A stretch of 55,522 bases of DNA from Zobellia amurskyensis. GTDB taxonomy: Bacteria; Bacteroidota; Bacteroidia; Flavobacteriales; Flavobacteriaceae. The position numbers and the translations under genes were made by a program. How positions within the stretch are numbered: position 1 is the first letter of the stretch; each line of letters starts with the position of its first letter. Under the pieces are notes generated by a model, which worked only from the letters and a program-made list of their open reading frames with translations, was not told the origin of the DNA and searched no databases. This document shows positions 35,345 through 44,703 of the stretch, one piece after another. The stretch lies in contig NZ_RCNR01000029.1 of assembly GCF_009725985.1 (NCBI RefSeq), positions 1-55,522 of the forward strand. Direction: 5' to 3'.

Positions 35345-38300
35345 ATGAAACTAAAACTTTTATTCTTACTACTAACTCTTGCTCCTGTTGGCCTTTTGGC
35401 CCAGGACCGGATAACAGGTACGGTTACGTCCGCCGATGATGGACTGCCCTTGCCCGGGGCGTCCGTAATCGTAAACGGTACAACCATTGGTACAACTACA
35501 GATTTTGACGGTATTTATACTTTAGAAGAGGTTCCTAGCGATGCCACTTTGGTATTTAGCTATATAGGTTTCTTAAAGGCCGAAATTCCCGTTAACGGCC
35601 AGTCTACAATTAATTTGGCCATGCAGGCAGACGCCCAACAGCTAGACGAGGTAATTCTTACCGGTTATGCCACGGAAAGAAAGGCAGACTTGACCGGTGC
35701 GGTTACCGTAGTGGATTTAGGACCGGTAGAAGGCCAAAGTATGAGCTCGGGTAGTGCGGTGCAATCACTTCAAGGGCGTGTGCCGGGTCTTTTTATAGAA
35801 AAATCGGGAGACCCAACAGGCAATGGCAACCGTATTCTTATTAGAGGGGTTACCACACTGGGAAATAACGATCCATTGTATGTTATAGATGGGGTGCCTA
35901 CTGTCCGTCAAGAGGTGTTTTCAAGTTTAAATCCTAGTACTATTGAGTCCGTTCAAGTATTAAAAGATGCCTCGGCGTCATCAATATATGGTGCACGTGC
36001 GGGCAACGGGGTAATCATTGTTACTACTAAGAATAGGGCCAAAACAGCAGATGGGGAGAAGTTAAGTATTTCAATGAATTCAAATATATCAGTGTTGTCC
36101 GAAAAAAAACAGCGTTATGATATGTTGAACGCCCAACAACGAGGTGAGGCCTTATGGAGGGCTTCGGTCAATGATGGTGCAGATCCAAACGGGGGTTACG
36201 GGGAAATTTATAATTTTGATTGGAACGGAGATTTTGACAATCCTGTTTTGAATGGGGTTACAATTCAGCCCTTTGTAGGGGGCGACCCTAATGTGCCCGC
36301 GGGTGATACCGATTGGCAAGATCAAACCTATAAGACAGGTTATTTATATAATAATGATTTCAGCATTTCAGGTGGAAATGATAAGTCCTTTCATTTATTA
36401 AATATTGGGTACTTAAAGAATACAGGGGTATTAAAGTATACCAACTATGAAAGGTACTCTGCAAAGTTGAACTCCAATTTTAACTTTTTCAATAACAAAC
36501 TTAGGGTTGGTGTAAATACTCAATTTTCTACTTCCGATGAAACTCTGGCTTCTTTAGATGTAGGTAGCGCGCCTACCCCTAGTTTGGCCATTACCTTGGC
36601 TCCAACTTTGCCACTTAGAGATTCAAATGGTGAGTTTGCCGGTCCTCTAGGAGCGGGTTATTCAGACAGAAACAATCCGGTGCTCATGCAGTATTTGAAC
36701 AGATGGGATAACACGGAACGTACTTCTATATTCGGTAATGTTTATGCAGAATTGGATCTTCTTAAGAACCTTACGTTCAGAACCAGTGTAGGATTGGATT
36801 ACAATGACTTCAAAAGAAAGGATATTGAGCCAACGGTAAGCAACGGTTTCATTACACGGGGCAACAATAGGTTAATTCTTGATACCAACAAATTCACCAG
36901 TGTGGTCTTTACCAATACGTTAAACTACAATTTGGAATTGGGAGACCACCGTTTTGGTTTCTTGGTAGGTACAGAGTCTGTGAAGAACGACTTTGACGAA
37001 GTGTATGCTTCGGCAGACGGCTTTGCGGTAGAATCAGAGAATTATTTTGTATTGGGAGCTGCAACGGGAGCAAGAACCTCTAACGGAAGTTCAAGTGGCA
37101 GTCGTTTATTATCTCAGTTCGGTAAGTTAAATTACTCTTATGGGGATAGGTACTTGGCCTCGGTTACGGTACGTCGTGATGGTTCTTCCAGATTTGGACC
37201 GGACAACAGATACGGTATTTTTCCTGCATTTACCCTTGGTTGGAGAATTAGCCAAGAAGAATTCCTAAAGGATAACGATCTTATCAGCAATTTAAAGTTA
37301 AGGGCAGGTTATGGTGAAGTGGGTAACCAAAATATAGGTGATTTGGCCCGCTTTGGTATATATGAAGCGCGTTATGGAGACAATCAGTTCTCTGCTACAG
37401 GAGATACTTTTTTCTTTAATACGTTTTATAACGTAGGTACTGCTTATGACCTAAACGGAAATAATGGCGGAACACTTCCTTCAGGGTTTGTGTCTACTCA
37501 GGCGGCCAATCCCGCACTAAAGTGGGAAACCACCAAGGAAATTAATGTAGGTTTGGATTTTGGACTCTTTAAAAATGCCGTAGTAGGTTCATTTGACTAC
37601 TTTACAAGAGAAACTACCGATATTTTAACTACACCGCCTATTGCTTCTGTTATAGGTGAAGGACAACAGCGTGTGCTTAACGGTGCTTCTACGGAAACCA
37701 AAGGTTGGGAACTTTCCCTAGCTTACGCTAAGGCTTACGATAGTGGTCTTTCATTTGGAATCTCTACCAATTTCGGAGCGTTCAAGGATGAAATTACCGC
37801 TTTACCGGAAGAAGTTAGGGCCGCTTTCCCAGGTACGGCAGAGAATTCCATAGTAGGCCAATCCCAATTCTCGATTTTTGGTTACAAAACAGATGGATTA
37901 TTTCAAAGTCAAGCAGATGTTGATAGTTCTCCAACCCAGGTTGGTGCGCGCCCAGGAGGGTTAAAGTTTCAAGACTTAAATGGAGATGGAACTATTGATA
38001 GTGACGATAGGGATTTTATTGGGAATACCCTACCGGATTTAGAATATGGTGTACGTCTTGATGTTGGATACAAGAATTTTGATTTCTCTGTGTTTGGTTC
38101 AGGTGTGGCCGGAAGGATTGGTCAAGACCCCTATATTTTATGGAACAACTTTGTTCAAGGTCGTGAAAATGCCGGTCTTGGCGTATTGAACTCTTGGACA
38201 CCAACAAATACCGATACGGATATTCCTTCCTCTTCATTGGCTTTTAACGATTTGAGAACATCCGATTATTTATTTAGAAATAACTCTTATTTCAAAATCA

Positions 38301-38503
38301 GGAATTTACAGATTGGTTATTCTCTGCCCGAGGATATTATTGAAAAATGGGGAGGTATGACCAAGTTAAGAATCTATTTTCAAGGTGAGAACCTAGCTTG
38401 GTTCACACCTAACGATTATATCGGGTCAGACCCTGAACGTACCGATGTGAACAGGATTCCTGTGCCAACGGTATTGTCTTTGGGACTTAACGTAAATTTT
38501 TAA
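35345..38503 (+). CDS. SusC-family TonB-dependent transporter of the fructan locus
   Basis: The 1052-residue protein has a signal peptide (ending GLLAQ), a carboxypeptidase-like domain (GTVTSADDGLPLPGASVIVNG), a plug (RKADLTGAVTVVDLG, LYVIDGVPTV), VLKDASASSIYGARAGNGVII and a beta-barrel ending VLSLGLNVNF. It would import fructo-oligosaccharides. susD begins 12 bases after its stop. The A8 tract 36102-36109 lies in frame and does no harm. Confidence 0.95.
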   Translation: MKLKLLFLLLTLAPVGLLAQDRITGTVTSADDGLPLPGASVIVNGTTIGTTTDFDGIYTLEEVPSDATLVFSYIGFLKAEIPVNGQSTINLAMQADAQQLDEVILTGYATERKADLTGAVTVVDLGPVEGQSMSSGSAVQSLQGRVPGLFIEKSGDPTGNGNRILIRGVTTLGNNDPLYVIDGVPTVRQEVFSSLNPSTIESVQVLKDASASSIYGARAGNGVIIVTTKNRAKTADGEKLSISMNSNISVLSEKKQRYDMLNAQQRGEALWRASVNDGADPNGGYGEIYNFDWNGDFDNPVLNGVTIQPFVGGDPNVPAGDTDWQDQTYKTGYLYNNDFSISGGNDKSFHLLNIGYLKNTGVLKYTNYERYSAKLNSNFNFFNNKLRVGVNTQFSTSDETLASLDVGSAPTPSLAITLAPTLPLRDSNGEFAGPLGAGYSDRNNPVLMQYLNRWDNTERTSIFGNVYAELDLLKNLTFRTSVGLDYNDFKRKDIEPTVSNGFITRGNNRLILDTNKFTSVVFTNTLNYNLELGDHRFGFLVGTESVKNDFDEVYASADGFAVESENYFVLGAATGARTSNGSSSGSRLLSQFGKLNYSYGDRYLASVTVRRDGSSRFGPDNRYGIFPAFTLGWRISQEEFLKDNDLISNLKLRAGYGEVGNQNIGDLARFGIYEARYGDNQFSATGDTFFFNTFYNVGTAYDLNGNNGGTLPSGFVSTQAANPALKWETTKEINVGLDFGLFKNAVVGSFDYFTRETTDILTTPPIASVIGEGQQRVLNGASTETKGWELSLAYAKAYDSGLSFGISTNFGAFKDEITALPEEVRAAFPGTAENSIVGQSQFSIFGYKTDGLFQSQADVDSSPTQVGARPGGLKFQDLNGDGTIDSDDRDFIGNTLPDLEYGVRLDVGYKNFDFSVFGSGVAGRIGQDPYILWNNFVQGRENAGLGVLNSWTPTNTDTDIPSSSLAFNDLRTSDYLFRNNSYFKIRNLQIGYSLPEDIIEKWGGMTKLRIYFQGENLAWFTPNDYIGSDPERTDVNRIPVPTVLSLGLNVNF

Positions 38504-38515
38504 AAAATTGAAATC

Positions 38516-40261
38516 ATGAAACATAAAAATATATATTTATTAGGAATGTTGGTTTCATTACTCTTTGTCTCTTGTTCGGATGACTTTTTAGAGTATGAAC
38601 CAGAAGGAGTATTGTCTAACGAAAACGTAGCAACTGCAGAAAATGCAGAGTCTTTGGTAGTGGCCGCATACGCGGGAATAGCCAATGATGACATGGTAGG
38701 TCCGCTTACCCAGATGTGGGTATACGGTAGTGTACGTTCTGATGATGCCTATAAAGGAGGAGGCGGTCGTGGCGATGTTGATATTGTTGACAAATATGAA
38801 CAGTACAACCTTACCCAAGCAGATAACGGTACCGATTGGATGGGACCAAGAACTTGGACCAACTATTATGGGGCTATTTCTAGGGCTAACTTTGCCTTAT
38901 CTGTTATTAATGAAATTCCAGATGCCGATTATGCCGATAAAACTATACGTCAGGCCGAACTTCGGTTTTTACGGGCGCATTCACATTTTATCCTAAAGCA
39001 GCTTTTCAAAAAAATTCCATATATCACAGAGGAATTGACACCAGAGGAAAAAGGCCAAGTTTCAAACGATTTGCCCAACAATGAACTTTGGGATAAAATT
39101 GCAGAGGATTTCCTTTTCGCCTATAACAACCTTCCAGAGTCACAAGACCAAGTGGGTAGGGCAGATAAGAATGGAGCTGCGGCGTATTTGGCAAAACTAC
39201 GTTTATACCAGGCCTATGAACAAGATGAGAGTCATGCTGTAGTAAATATCAATACGGCTCTCTTAGAGGAAGTTGTGGGCTATGCCGATGATATTAGTGC
39301 TAGCTTGGAGCCTGATTATGGTAATAATTTTTTAGATGGTTTTGACAATGGCCCGGAATCAATATGGGCTGCGCAATTCTCTATAAATGATGGTACAATT
39401 GTAAGTAGGGTAAGTTTTGTAACCGGACTGAATTCTCCGCACGGAACAGGACTCTATGGCTGTTGCGGTTTTCATTTGGCTAGCCAAAACATGGTAAACG
39501 CTTTTAAAACAGATGCATCGGGACTTCCACTATTGGACACCTTTAATGATGATGATATCTTCAATACGGTTGAAGATGATGGTACTTCTGTACCTAGTGC
39601 AGGTCTAACAATAGACCCAAGATTGGATCATACCGTAGGTATACCGGGAAGACCTTTTAAATACAGAAATACGGTAAACGAAACGGGCGATATGGTATAC
39701 AATTTTAGTTGGGCGAGAGACCCCGGTGTGTACGGATATTTTGGTAACATGAAAGAGCAACAAGCTCCGGATTGTTCATGCTATGTAAAAGAGGGACCGT
39801 TCGTAGGAACTTCAAAAAATGTAGATTTTATACGTTATGCAGATGTACTGTTGTTCAAGGCCGAAGCTTTGATACAGTTGGATAGATGGGATGAAGCCTT
39901 ACCTATAATAAATCAAGTTAGGACCCGTGCGGCATCAAGTACGGCAAGACCTGTGGAAGCCGGGGCAACGGATATCTATAATGTAGGTACGTATGATGCT
40001 TTTCCAAGTAAAGAATTTGCCTTGAAAGCCTTAAAGTTTGAAAGACGATTGGAATTTGGAATGGAAGGTCCAAGATTTTTTGATCTCGTACGATGGGGAG
40101 AAGCTGCCGAAGTTTTAAATGCCTATTTAGCAGAGGAAAGAACCAAGAGGGATTTCTTGGCTAATGCGGAGTTTACTGCAGGTAGGGATGAATATTATCC
40201 TATACCTCAACGTGAAATAGATTTTACGGGTGGGGTATACGTACAAAATCCTGGATATTAA
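38516..40261 (+). CDS. SusD-family glycan-binding lipoprotein of the fructan locus
   Basis: The 581-residue protein has a lipoprotein signal (LLFVSCSDDFLE) and SusD landmarks: AELRFLRAHSHFILKQLFKK, FIRYADVLLFKAEALIQLDR, RRLEFGMEGPRFFDLVRWG and the terminal YYPIPQREIDFTGG. It is the surface partner of the preceding SusC and binds the fructan or its oligomers. It is longer than the SusD of the rhamnose locus, with a Cys-rich surface loop (GLYGCCGFHLA and DCSCYVKEG) that could hold a disulfide. Confidence 0.94.
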   Translation: MKHKNIYLLGMLVSLLFVSCSDDFLEYEPEGVLSNENVATAENAESLVVAAYAGIANDDMVGPLTQMWVYGSVRSDDAYKGGGGRGDVDIVDKYEQYNLTQADNGTDWMGPRTWTNYYGAISRANFALSVINEIPDADYADKTIRQAELRFLRAHSHFILKQLFKKIPYITEELTPEEKGQVSNDLPNNELWDKIAEDFLFAYNNLPESQDQVGRADKNGAAAYLAKLRLYQAYEQDESHAVVNINTALLEEVVGYADDISASLEPDYGNNFLDGFDNGPESIWAAQFSINDGTIVSRVSFVTGLNSPHGTGLYGCCGFHLASQNMVNAFKTDASGLPLLDTFNDDDIFNTVEDDGTSVPSAGLTIDPRLDHTVGIPGRPFKYRNTVNETGDMVYNFSWARDPGVYGYFGNMKEQQAPDCSCYVKEGPFVGTSKNVDFIRYADVLLFKAEALIQLDRWDEALPIINQVRTRAASSTARPVEAGATDIYNVGTYDAFPSKEFALKALKFERRLEFGMEGPRFFDLVRWGEAAEVLNAYLAEERTKRDFLANAEFTAGRDEYYPIPQREIDFTGGVYVQNPGY

Positions 40262-40345
40262 TAGTATAAGAAAGAATAGAGTTGTTTGAGTTAGTTGAAA
40301 AGGCATGGGAATTCGTTCCTGTGCTTTTTTTAATATAGATTAAAA

Positions 40346-41236
40346 ATGGAAAAGGAAATAAATGCAGTTTGTTATGGAGAAGTTTTATTCGACAATTTTC
40401 CAAAACATTCAAAAATAGGTGGGGCACCTTTAAATGTGTCACTAAGGCTTCAATCCTATGGTATTAACGTAGCGGTAATCAGTAGTGTTGGTAAAGATGG
40501 TAATGGTAAAAAAATTATTAGCTACCTCAAAAAGTCTGGGGTCAATACTAAAAACATAACGGTTCAAGAGGAGTACCAGACCGGTTGTGTTAATGTAGTA
40601 TTAAATGAGAAAGGTATAGCATCCTATGATATTGCTTATCCGGTAGCATGGGATAAAATTGTTCATAAAGAACCCCAAGAAGTAGTGGTGGCCAATAGCG
40701 ATTTTTTTGTTTTTGGTAGTTTAGTTTGTAGAGATGGCTTGTCAAGAAGCACACTTTTTGAACTATTAAAATTTGCTCCCTATAAAGTTTTTGATGTTAA
40801 TCTTAGGATCCCGTATTATACGCAAGAATTGTTGCAAGATTTAATGTTGGCATCGGATTTTATAAAGTTCAATGATGATGAACTTTTTGAAATAGCCCTT
40901 ACGATGGGGTCTAAGTTCAATTCATTAGAGCAGACCATAGAGTTTATAGCCAAAGAAACAAATACAGATACCATTTGTGTTACCAAAGGAGCTTATGGTG
41001 CTGTTTTATATATTTCCGGTACGTTTTACTACAATAGTGGTTATCGTATTAAGGTGCTTGATACGGTAGGTTCTGGCGATTCGTTCTTGGCATCTGTTCT
41101 CTATAAACTCTTTAATAATGAGAATCCTCAAAACGCCATAAATTTTGGTTGTGCCGTAGGAGCAATGGTCGCAAATAGCGAAGGTGCTAATCCTATACTT
41201 ACTGATTTAAAAATCAAAAAGTTTATGAATCCATAA
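40346..41236 (+). CDS. PfkB-family carbohydrate kinase, probable fructokinase
   Basis: The 296-residue cytosolic protein has the PfkB fold: IGGAPLNVSLRLQSYG near the N-terminus (substrate-binding GG motif), VISSVGKDGNG, CVTKGAYGAVLY, and the C-terminal signature DTVGSGDSFLAS with Asp245 as catalytic base. The family phosphorylates sugars at a primary hydroxyl; with GH32 and a hexose porter upstream, fructose to fructose-6-phosphate is the natural reading. It begins 84 bases after susD and probably ends the operon, since the next gene is convergent. No ATP-site loss was seen. Confidence 0.9.
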   Translation: MEKEINAVCYGEVLFDNFPKHSKIGGAPLNVSLRLQSYGINVAVISSVGKDGNGKKIISYLKKSGVNTKNITVQEEYQTGCVNVVLNEKGIASYDIAYPVAWDKIVHKEPQEVVVANSDFFVFGSLVCRDGLSRSTLFELLKFAPYKVFDVNLRIPYYTQELLQDLMLASDFIKFNDDELFEIALTMGSKFNSLEQTIEFIAKETNTDTICVTKGAYGAVLYISGTFYYNSGYRIKVLDTVGSGDSFLASVLYKLFNNENPQNAINFGCAVGAMVANSEGANPILTDLKIKKFMNP

Positions 41237-41406
41237 CTGGCTTAAAGAACTAATAGCAAAATTTCCCGAAAAACGAAGTTAGCGGTATGGAACGAAGGCT
41301 TATTAGTTATTTGAGTTAGAGGTTATGACCGCTTAACGTGCGATGCATTTAAATTGAGTTTGGAAAACATAGTTTCTTTACAGTAATCCTTAGTAAAGAA
41401 ACTAAA

Positions 41407-42288
41407 TTAATTTTTGGCATCCACCAATTGCCATGACCTTACCCAATTGTACGTTGTGGTTCTGTCTTTTTTTGAACCTGTCATGCCGCCGTCATTAGGT
41501 ACCGGATTCCAATCGTAGGTTTCGACAACCATTCGTAAATACATTTCAATATCAAAATCAGCCGGGGGTGTTACTTTGGAATGCATTTTACCGTCCAAGA
41601 AAAATATAATTTCATCCTTGGATTTCCACCAAACACCGTAAACATGGAAATCTTCATAGGCTTTTCCACCTAACTCTCCTTTGCTTTTATTTGACCCTTT
41701 TTCATATTCACACCCTTCAGGAATATTTCTACTATGAGTATTGGAGTTCATGGTCTGATCAAAGTATTTCATCCAGTCGGCATCATTCGTTATTTGTCCA
41801 ACAGATTCCTGAATGTCCAATTCCGTTGTTCTTTTGTCACAGCCTGATCGGTCTTTACCTTCATTAATTAACCAAAATGTAGAGGACATAAAGGTTTTGT
41901 TCGCTTTCATTTCGCATTCGTAATAGCCGTAGGTCATGCCATTTCTAGAACCAACATAACCGCCGCCGTGGGTATAGGTTTTATTGTTTTTGACTATAGG
42001 TTCCGGTAACAAAGTTGTGGTTATTTGCAAACTTCCACCCTTTACGGAAATGTTCTCAGCAAGAAACAATCCCGGAGCACGGCCTATCCACCCCTGACCC
42101 GAAATCTGCCATTTCTTTTCATCTATCTTTTTTCCATCAAATTCATCGGACATGTTATCAATTAATTTCCACTCTTGCTGAGACTGTTTTGGGTCCTCTC
42201 CGGGCTTGAAATGTGGAGTTTCTTGAGCAAATGTTGTACTTGTAAATAGAAGGGTGATAGCTGCTAGTAATTGGTTGGATAGTTTCAT
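41407..42288 (-). CDS. GH16 endoglycanase of the agarase/porphyranase type, secreted
   Basis: The 293-residue protein has a signal peptide (ending TTFAQ) and the GH16 jelly-roll with catalytic motif E-L-D-I-Q-E at residues 156-161 (Glu156 nucleophile, Asp158, Glu161 acid/base). WIGRAPGLFLAENISV and KTFMSSTFWLINEG resemble marine agarase/porphyranase-like GH16 proteins, and the length fits a single-domain enzyme. It would cleave beta-1,4 or beta-1,3 galactan or glucan bonds; the exact substrate is unresolved. It faces the fructokinase gene convergently. A galactanase beside a fructan operon is unexpected and may be separate cargo of the island. Confidence 0.88.
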   Translation of the reverse strand: MKLSNQLLAAITLLFTSTTFAQETPHFKPGEDPKQSQQEWKLIDNMSDEFDGKKIDEKKWQISGQGWIGRAPGLFLAENISVKGGSLQITTTLLPEPIVKNNKTYTHGGGYVGSRNGMTYGYYECEMKANKTFMSSTFWLINEGKDRSGCDKRTTELDIQESVGQITNDADWMKYFDQTMNSNTHSRNIPEGCEYEKGSNKSKGELGGKAYEDFHVYGVWWKSKDEIIFFLDGKMHSKVTPPADFDIEMYLRMVVETYDWNPVPNDGGMTGSKKDRTTTYNWVRSWQLVDAKN

Positions 42289-42776
42289 TGTCGTATGAAT
42301 AGGATTATTTAATTATGATAATGTTTTGTTGAATATAAGGTTTGCTATAGTCTTTATGAAATATTCAAATAAGACCAAACCTTCGGGTTTTCTAAAGGAC
42401 ATATTGATTACTAATTATTGTACAGTACTTTATTGTTCCTTTTACCATGTCAGAAACGAAACTATTGATACATAATTACAATTTATAATTATCTGTTTTT
42501 TTTCGACTGCTTAGAACTCGTAGAACTGTAAGCGACACTGTAACTTTAACGGTTAAAATCTTTAAATTACCGTTATTATGGGAGACGTTATTTTGATAAA
42601 CCAAATACCTGTCTGCACATCGTAGAAGAATAATCTCCCAGCCGGATATATTAGGAGTTAATATCAATATTTACTAAGCACTTCTACCATGTATCCAAAA
42701 TTAGAGTTCCGTTTCTGGTAGGGCATAGAAAAAAAGCCCGTTGAAGAGGCTAATCTGAATCTGTTTTTTTGACCTA
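42289..42776. other. 488-base intergenic region, no convincing gene
   Basis: It should hold the GH16 promoter (leftward). A 63-codon minus-strand frame at 42476-42667 has poor protein character and I leave it out. No strong terminator is visible. Confidence 0.45.
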
Positions 42777-43388
42777 TCAACGGCCTGTGTCACAGTTACT
42801 TTTGTTAGCTACGGTAATTATTTCAAACTTATTTGGATGATAGTCCATTCCTATTCGTATTTCTTCAGTTTTCTCTTTCCCAATAAGTTTCTCAGCTAAG
42901 TATAGGCCCAAGTCTAATGAAGAAGCTACCGCTCCAGCAGTTATAATATTATCGTCATCAACAATTCTTGCTTGAGCAACTCTCTCGCAGTACTTTTCCA
43001 ATGATTTATATTCATTAAAGTTGGTCGTTGCCGTTTTGTTTATCAAGAATCCTGCTGCCCCAATTAATAAGCTACCTGTGCAAATAGAAACTATAAAATC
43101 AACATTTTCTCCGGTTCTCAACCAATCAATGAACTCTATATCGTATTGAAGTTTTCTTGTCCCATATCCACCGGGGACTACTATCATATCATAATCGGAT
43201 AAATCAGGCTTGATTTTATCGACAATAATTTCTAGTCCAAAACTATCTTTTATCGATTTTTTAGTAGCACACAAATCCCAATTTAAATTCTCCATAAACC
43301 CTTTGGTTTTTATATTTTTAATAGGGTCATAAAACCCTATTAAATCTAAAAGAGTTATTTCGTCAAATAATATATATGCAATCTTCAT
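42777..43388 (-). CDS. DJ-1/PfpI-family protein (class I glutamine-amidotransferase-like)
   Basis: The 203-residue cytosolic protein has the DJ-1/PfpI fold: KIAYILFDEITLLDLIGFYD, IVVPGGYGTRKL and the nucleophile elbow S-I-C-T-G with Cys103. Sequence features resemble the isonitrile-hydratase-like branch. Activities in the family include isonitrile hydration and glyoxalase-type chemistry; none can be assigned here. It lies 33 bases from the RibD-like gene on the same strand, so the two probably form a small operon. They have no evident tie to fructan use and look like extra island cargo. Confidence 0.88.
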   Translation of the reverse strand: MKIAYILFDEITLLDLIGFYDPIKNIKTKGFMENLNWDLCATKKSIKDSFGLEIIVDKIKPDLSDYDMIVVPGGYGTRKLQYDIEFIDWLRTGENVDFIVSICTGSLLIGAAGFLINKTATTNFNEYKSLEKYCERVAQARIVDDDNIITAGAVASSLDLGLYLAEKLIGKEKTEEIRIGMDYHPNKFEIITVANKSNCDTGR

Positions 43389-43421
43389 TTTGGAGCTTTA
43401 CATGTTGTGGTAAGCAGTTTT

Positions 43422-43967
43422 TTACTTTTTATATATCAAAACTGTGATTCCGCATTTATAAGCTTTTGCACTTTCCAATTTTAATTCAGTTTTATAATTA
43501 GCTTTCTTAAATATTGGCATTCCGTTCCCTAAAATCGAAGGATTTATAAAAAAATAATATTCGTCAATTAAATTTTCTCTTATTAGTGAAGAAACGAATT
43601 CGCCACCTCCATAGGCAATTATGTCATTTCCTGTTGAAGACTTTAATTTTTCTATTTTTTCGACTAAATGTCCTTTTTCCAAAAGGGTATTTTCCCATTC
43701 AGTATTTTCGAGCGTTTTTGTAAAAACTATTTTATTTGAGTTATTAATTTTTTCGGCACCTTCCAATTCTTTGTTGGATTTCCAATGTGGAATAAATCCT
43801 TCAGCAAGTTTTCGTCCTAATACAATGGTGTCAGTCGATTCAGTTATTTCTTTGACGAAGTTCTTTAATTTTTCGTCCCAATTCCAAATCATCCAGTCCA
43901 TTTCTCCGTTTGGACCAGAAATGAAACCGTCAATTGAGAGTTGAATTTGAAGTTTTAATTTTCTCAC
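43422..43967 (-). CDS. RibD C-terminal-like dihydrofolate-reductase-family protein
   Basis: The 181-residue protein matches small stand-alone RibD_C/DHFR-like reductases: RKLKLQIQLSIDGFISGPNG at the start, TIVLGRKLAEGFIPHW, IIAYGGGEFVSSLIRENLID and a beta-rich end. Such proteins bind NADPH; their substrates are mostly unknown. It is upstream of, and probably co-transcribed with, the DJ-1-like gene. It is the last gene before the right-hand tRNA-derived repeat. Confidence 0.88.
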   Translation of the reverse strand: MRKLKLQIQLSIDGFISGPNGEMDWMIWNWDEKLKNFVKEITESTDTIVLGRKLAEGFIPHWKSNKELEGAEKINNSNKIVFTKTLENTEWENTLLEKGHLVEKIEKLKSSTGNDIIAYGGGEFVSSLIRENLIDEYYFFINPSILGNGMPIFKKANYKTELKLESAKAYKCGITVLIYKK

Positions 43968-44158
43968 GATTTACTATTTTCGTTAATGTTGGAATTTGTT
44001 TTCACCTTTATTTTAGAGGTAATTTACTCAAATCTTGTATATCGCCAATGTTTGTAGGAAAATAAGAAAGTCTTAAACGTATAAAATGTCTTTACAAACG
44101 TTTAATAGGTGGAGTGTTTTTTTTCGCGGAGCGTAATAAAAAGAAATACAAGGCATAA

Positions 44159-44190
44159 AAAAAGGCTTCTGAGAAATCAGAAGCCTTTTT
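44159..44190. terminator. Perfect 14-bp hairpin terminator beside the tRNA-fMet fragment
   Basis: Arms at 44159-44172 and 44177-44190 pair perfectly around a GAAA tetraloop, with T-runs at both ends, so it works in either direction. Read on the minus strand it lies just 6 bases after the tRNA fragment's 3' end, the position of a tRNA-gene terminator. The left repeat (29010) lacks it. Confidence 0.8.
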
Positions 44191-44191
44191 A

Positions 44192-44344
44192 CTTAGTAGC
44201 GGGGACTGGACTCGAACCAGCGACCTTCGGGTTATGAGCTCTCTGTTTCAATTTTTGTCGACAGTTTTATTGGGCTCAACCGCTATGAAATTATAAAATC
44301 GTATGCAAAAACGTATGCAGTTTTAGTTTTCTGATTATTAATAA
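44192..44344. repeat. Right copy of the 153-base att-like direct repeat
   Basis: Identical to 29010-29162 except at 44220. It carries the tRNA-fMet 3' half and the same arm with CGTATGCA at 44300-44307 and 44312-44319. Diverged similarity continues to about 44370. The tRNA trailer hairpin to its left suggests this copy retains more of the original tRNA locus. Confidence 0.85.
44197..44239 (-). pseudogene. Second fragment of initiator tRNA-fMet(CAT), 3' half only
   Basis: Same 43-base fragment as at 29015-29057 but with C instead of T in the T-stem, giving the better-paired GCTGG/CCAGT stem. With the terminator hairpin beside it, it looks like the true 3' end of a tRNA-fMet gene cut at the anticodon loop. 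An intact gene restored by the element would be expected further right, outside the window. Confidence 0.75.
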
Positions 44345-44703
44345 ATTCTTAGGCCAATTTATATAAAAAAAGCAACAATCACATCATTTCTTAAAATCTA
44401 TGTTTTGGTGCTAATACAAACTTCCTTTCGGTGGTGGAAAGGGTATTTTAGCTTATATCACCTGTAGAATGAATTATATGACCCTACTTATAGGGCGCTT
44501 GAATTATACATTTGCTATTGAGTTAACCGAAATCGAAAAGATATCATTTTCGAAAAGCTATAAAGTATATGAATACCATAAATTTTGATCCAATTATCCC
44601 GCTACAATTGCTTATCAAAGAACTATTGACTTTGTGAAATCTTAAAATGATTTTAAAGAACAATTAATGAACAACAATACAATTATAAAACGCACTCTGT
44701 GAT

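Larger units (their letters stand above)
43968..44703. other. 736-base gene-free region holding a terminator and the right-hand repeat
   Basis: From 43968 to about 44150 nothing is seen except the RibD-like promoter side. The hairpin (44159-44190) and 153-base repeat (44192-44344) follow. From 44371 to 44703 I see no gene; the promoter of the next sulfatase should be here but no consensus was found. Confidence 0.5.

Noticed and set aside
42476-42667. 63-codon minus-strand frame
   Set aside because: Low-complexity composition, no recognisable motif, no neighbour coupling; probably chance.
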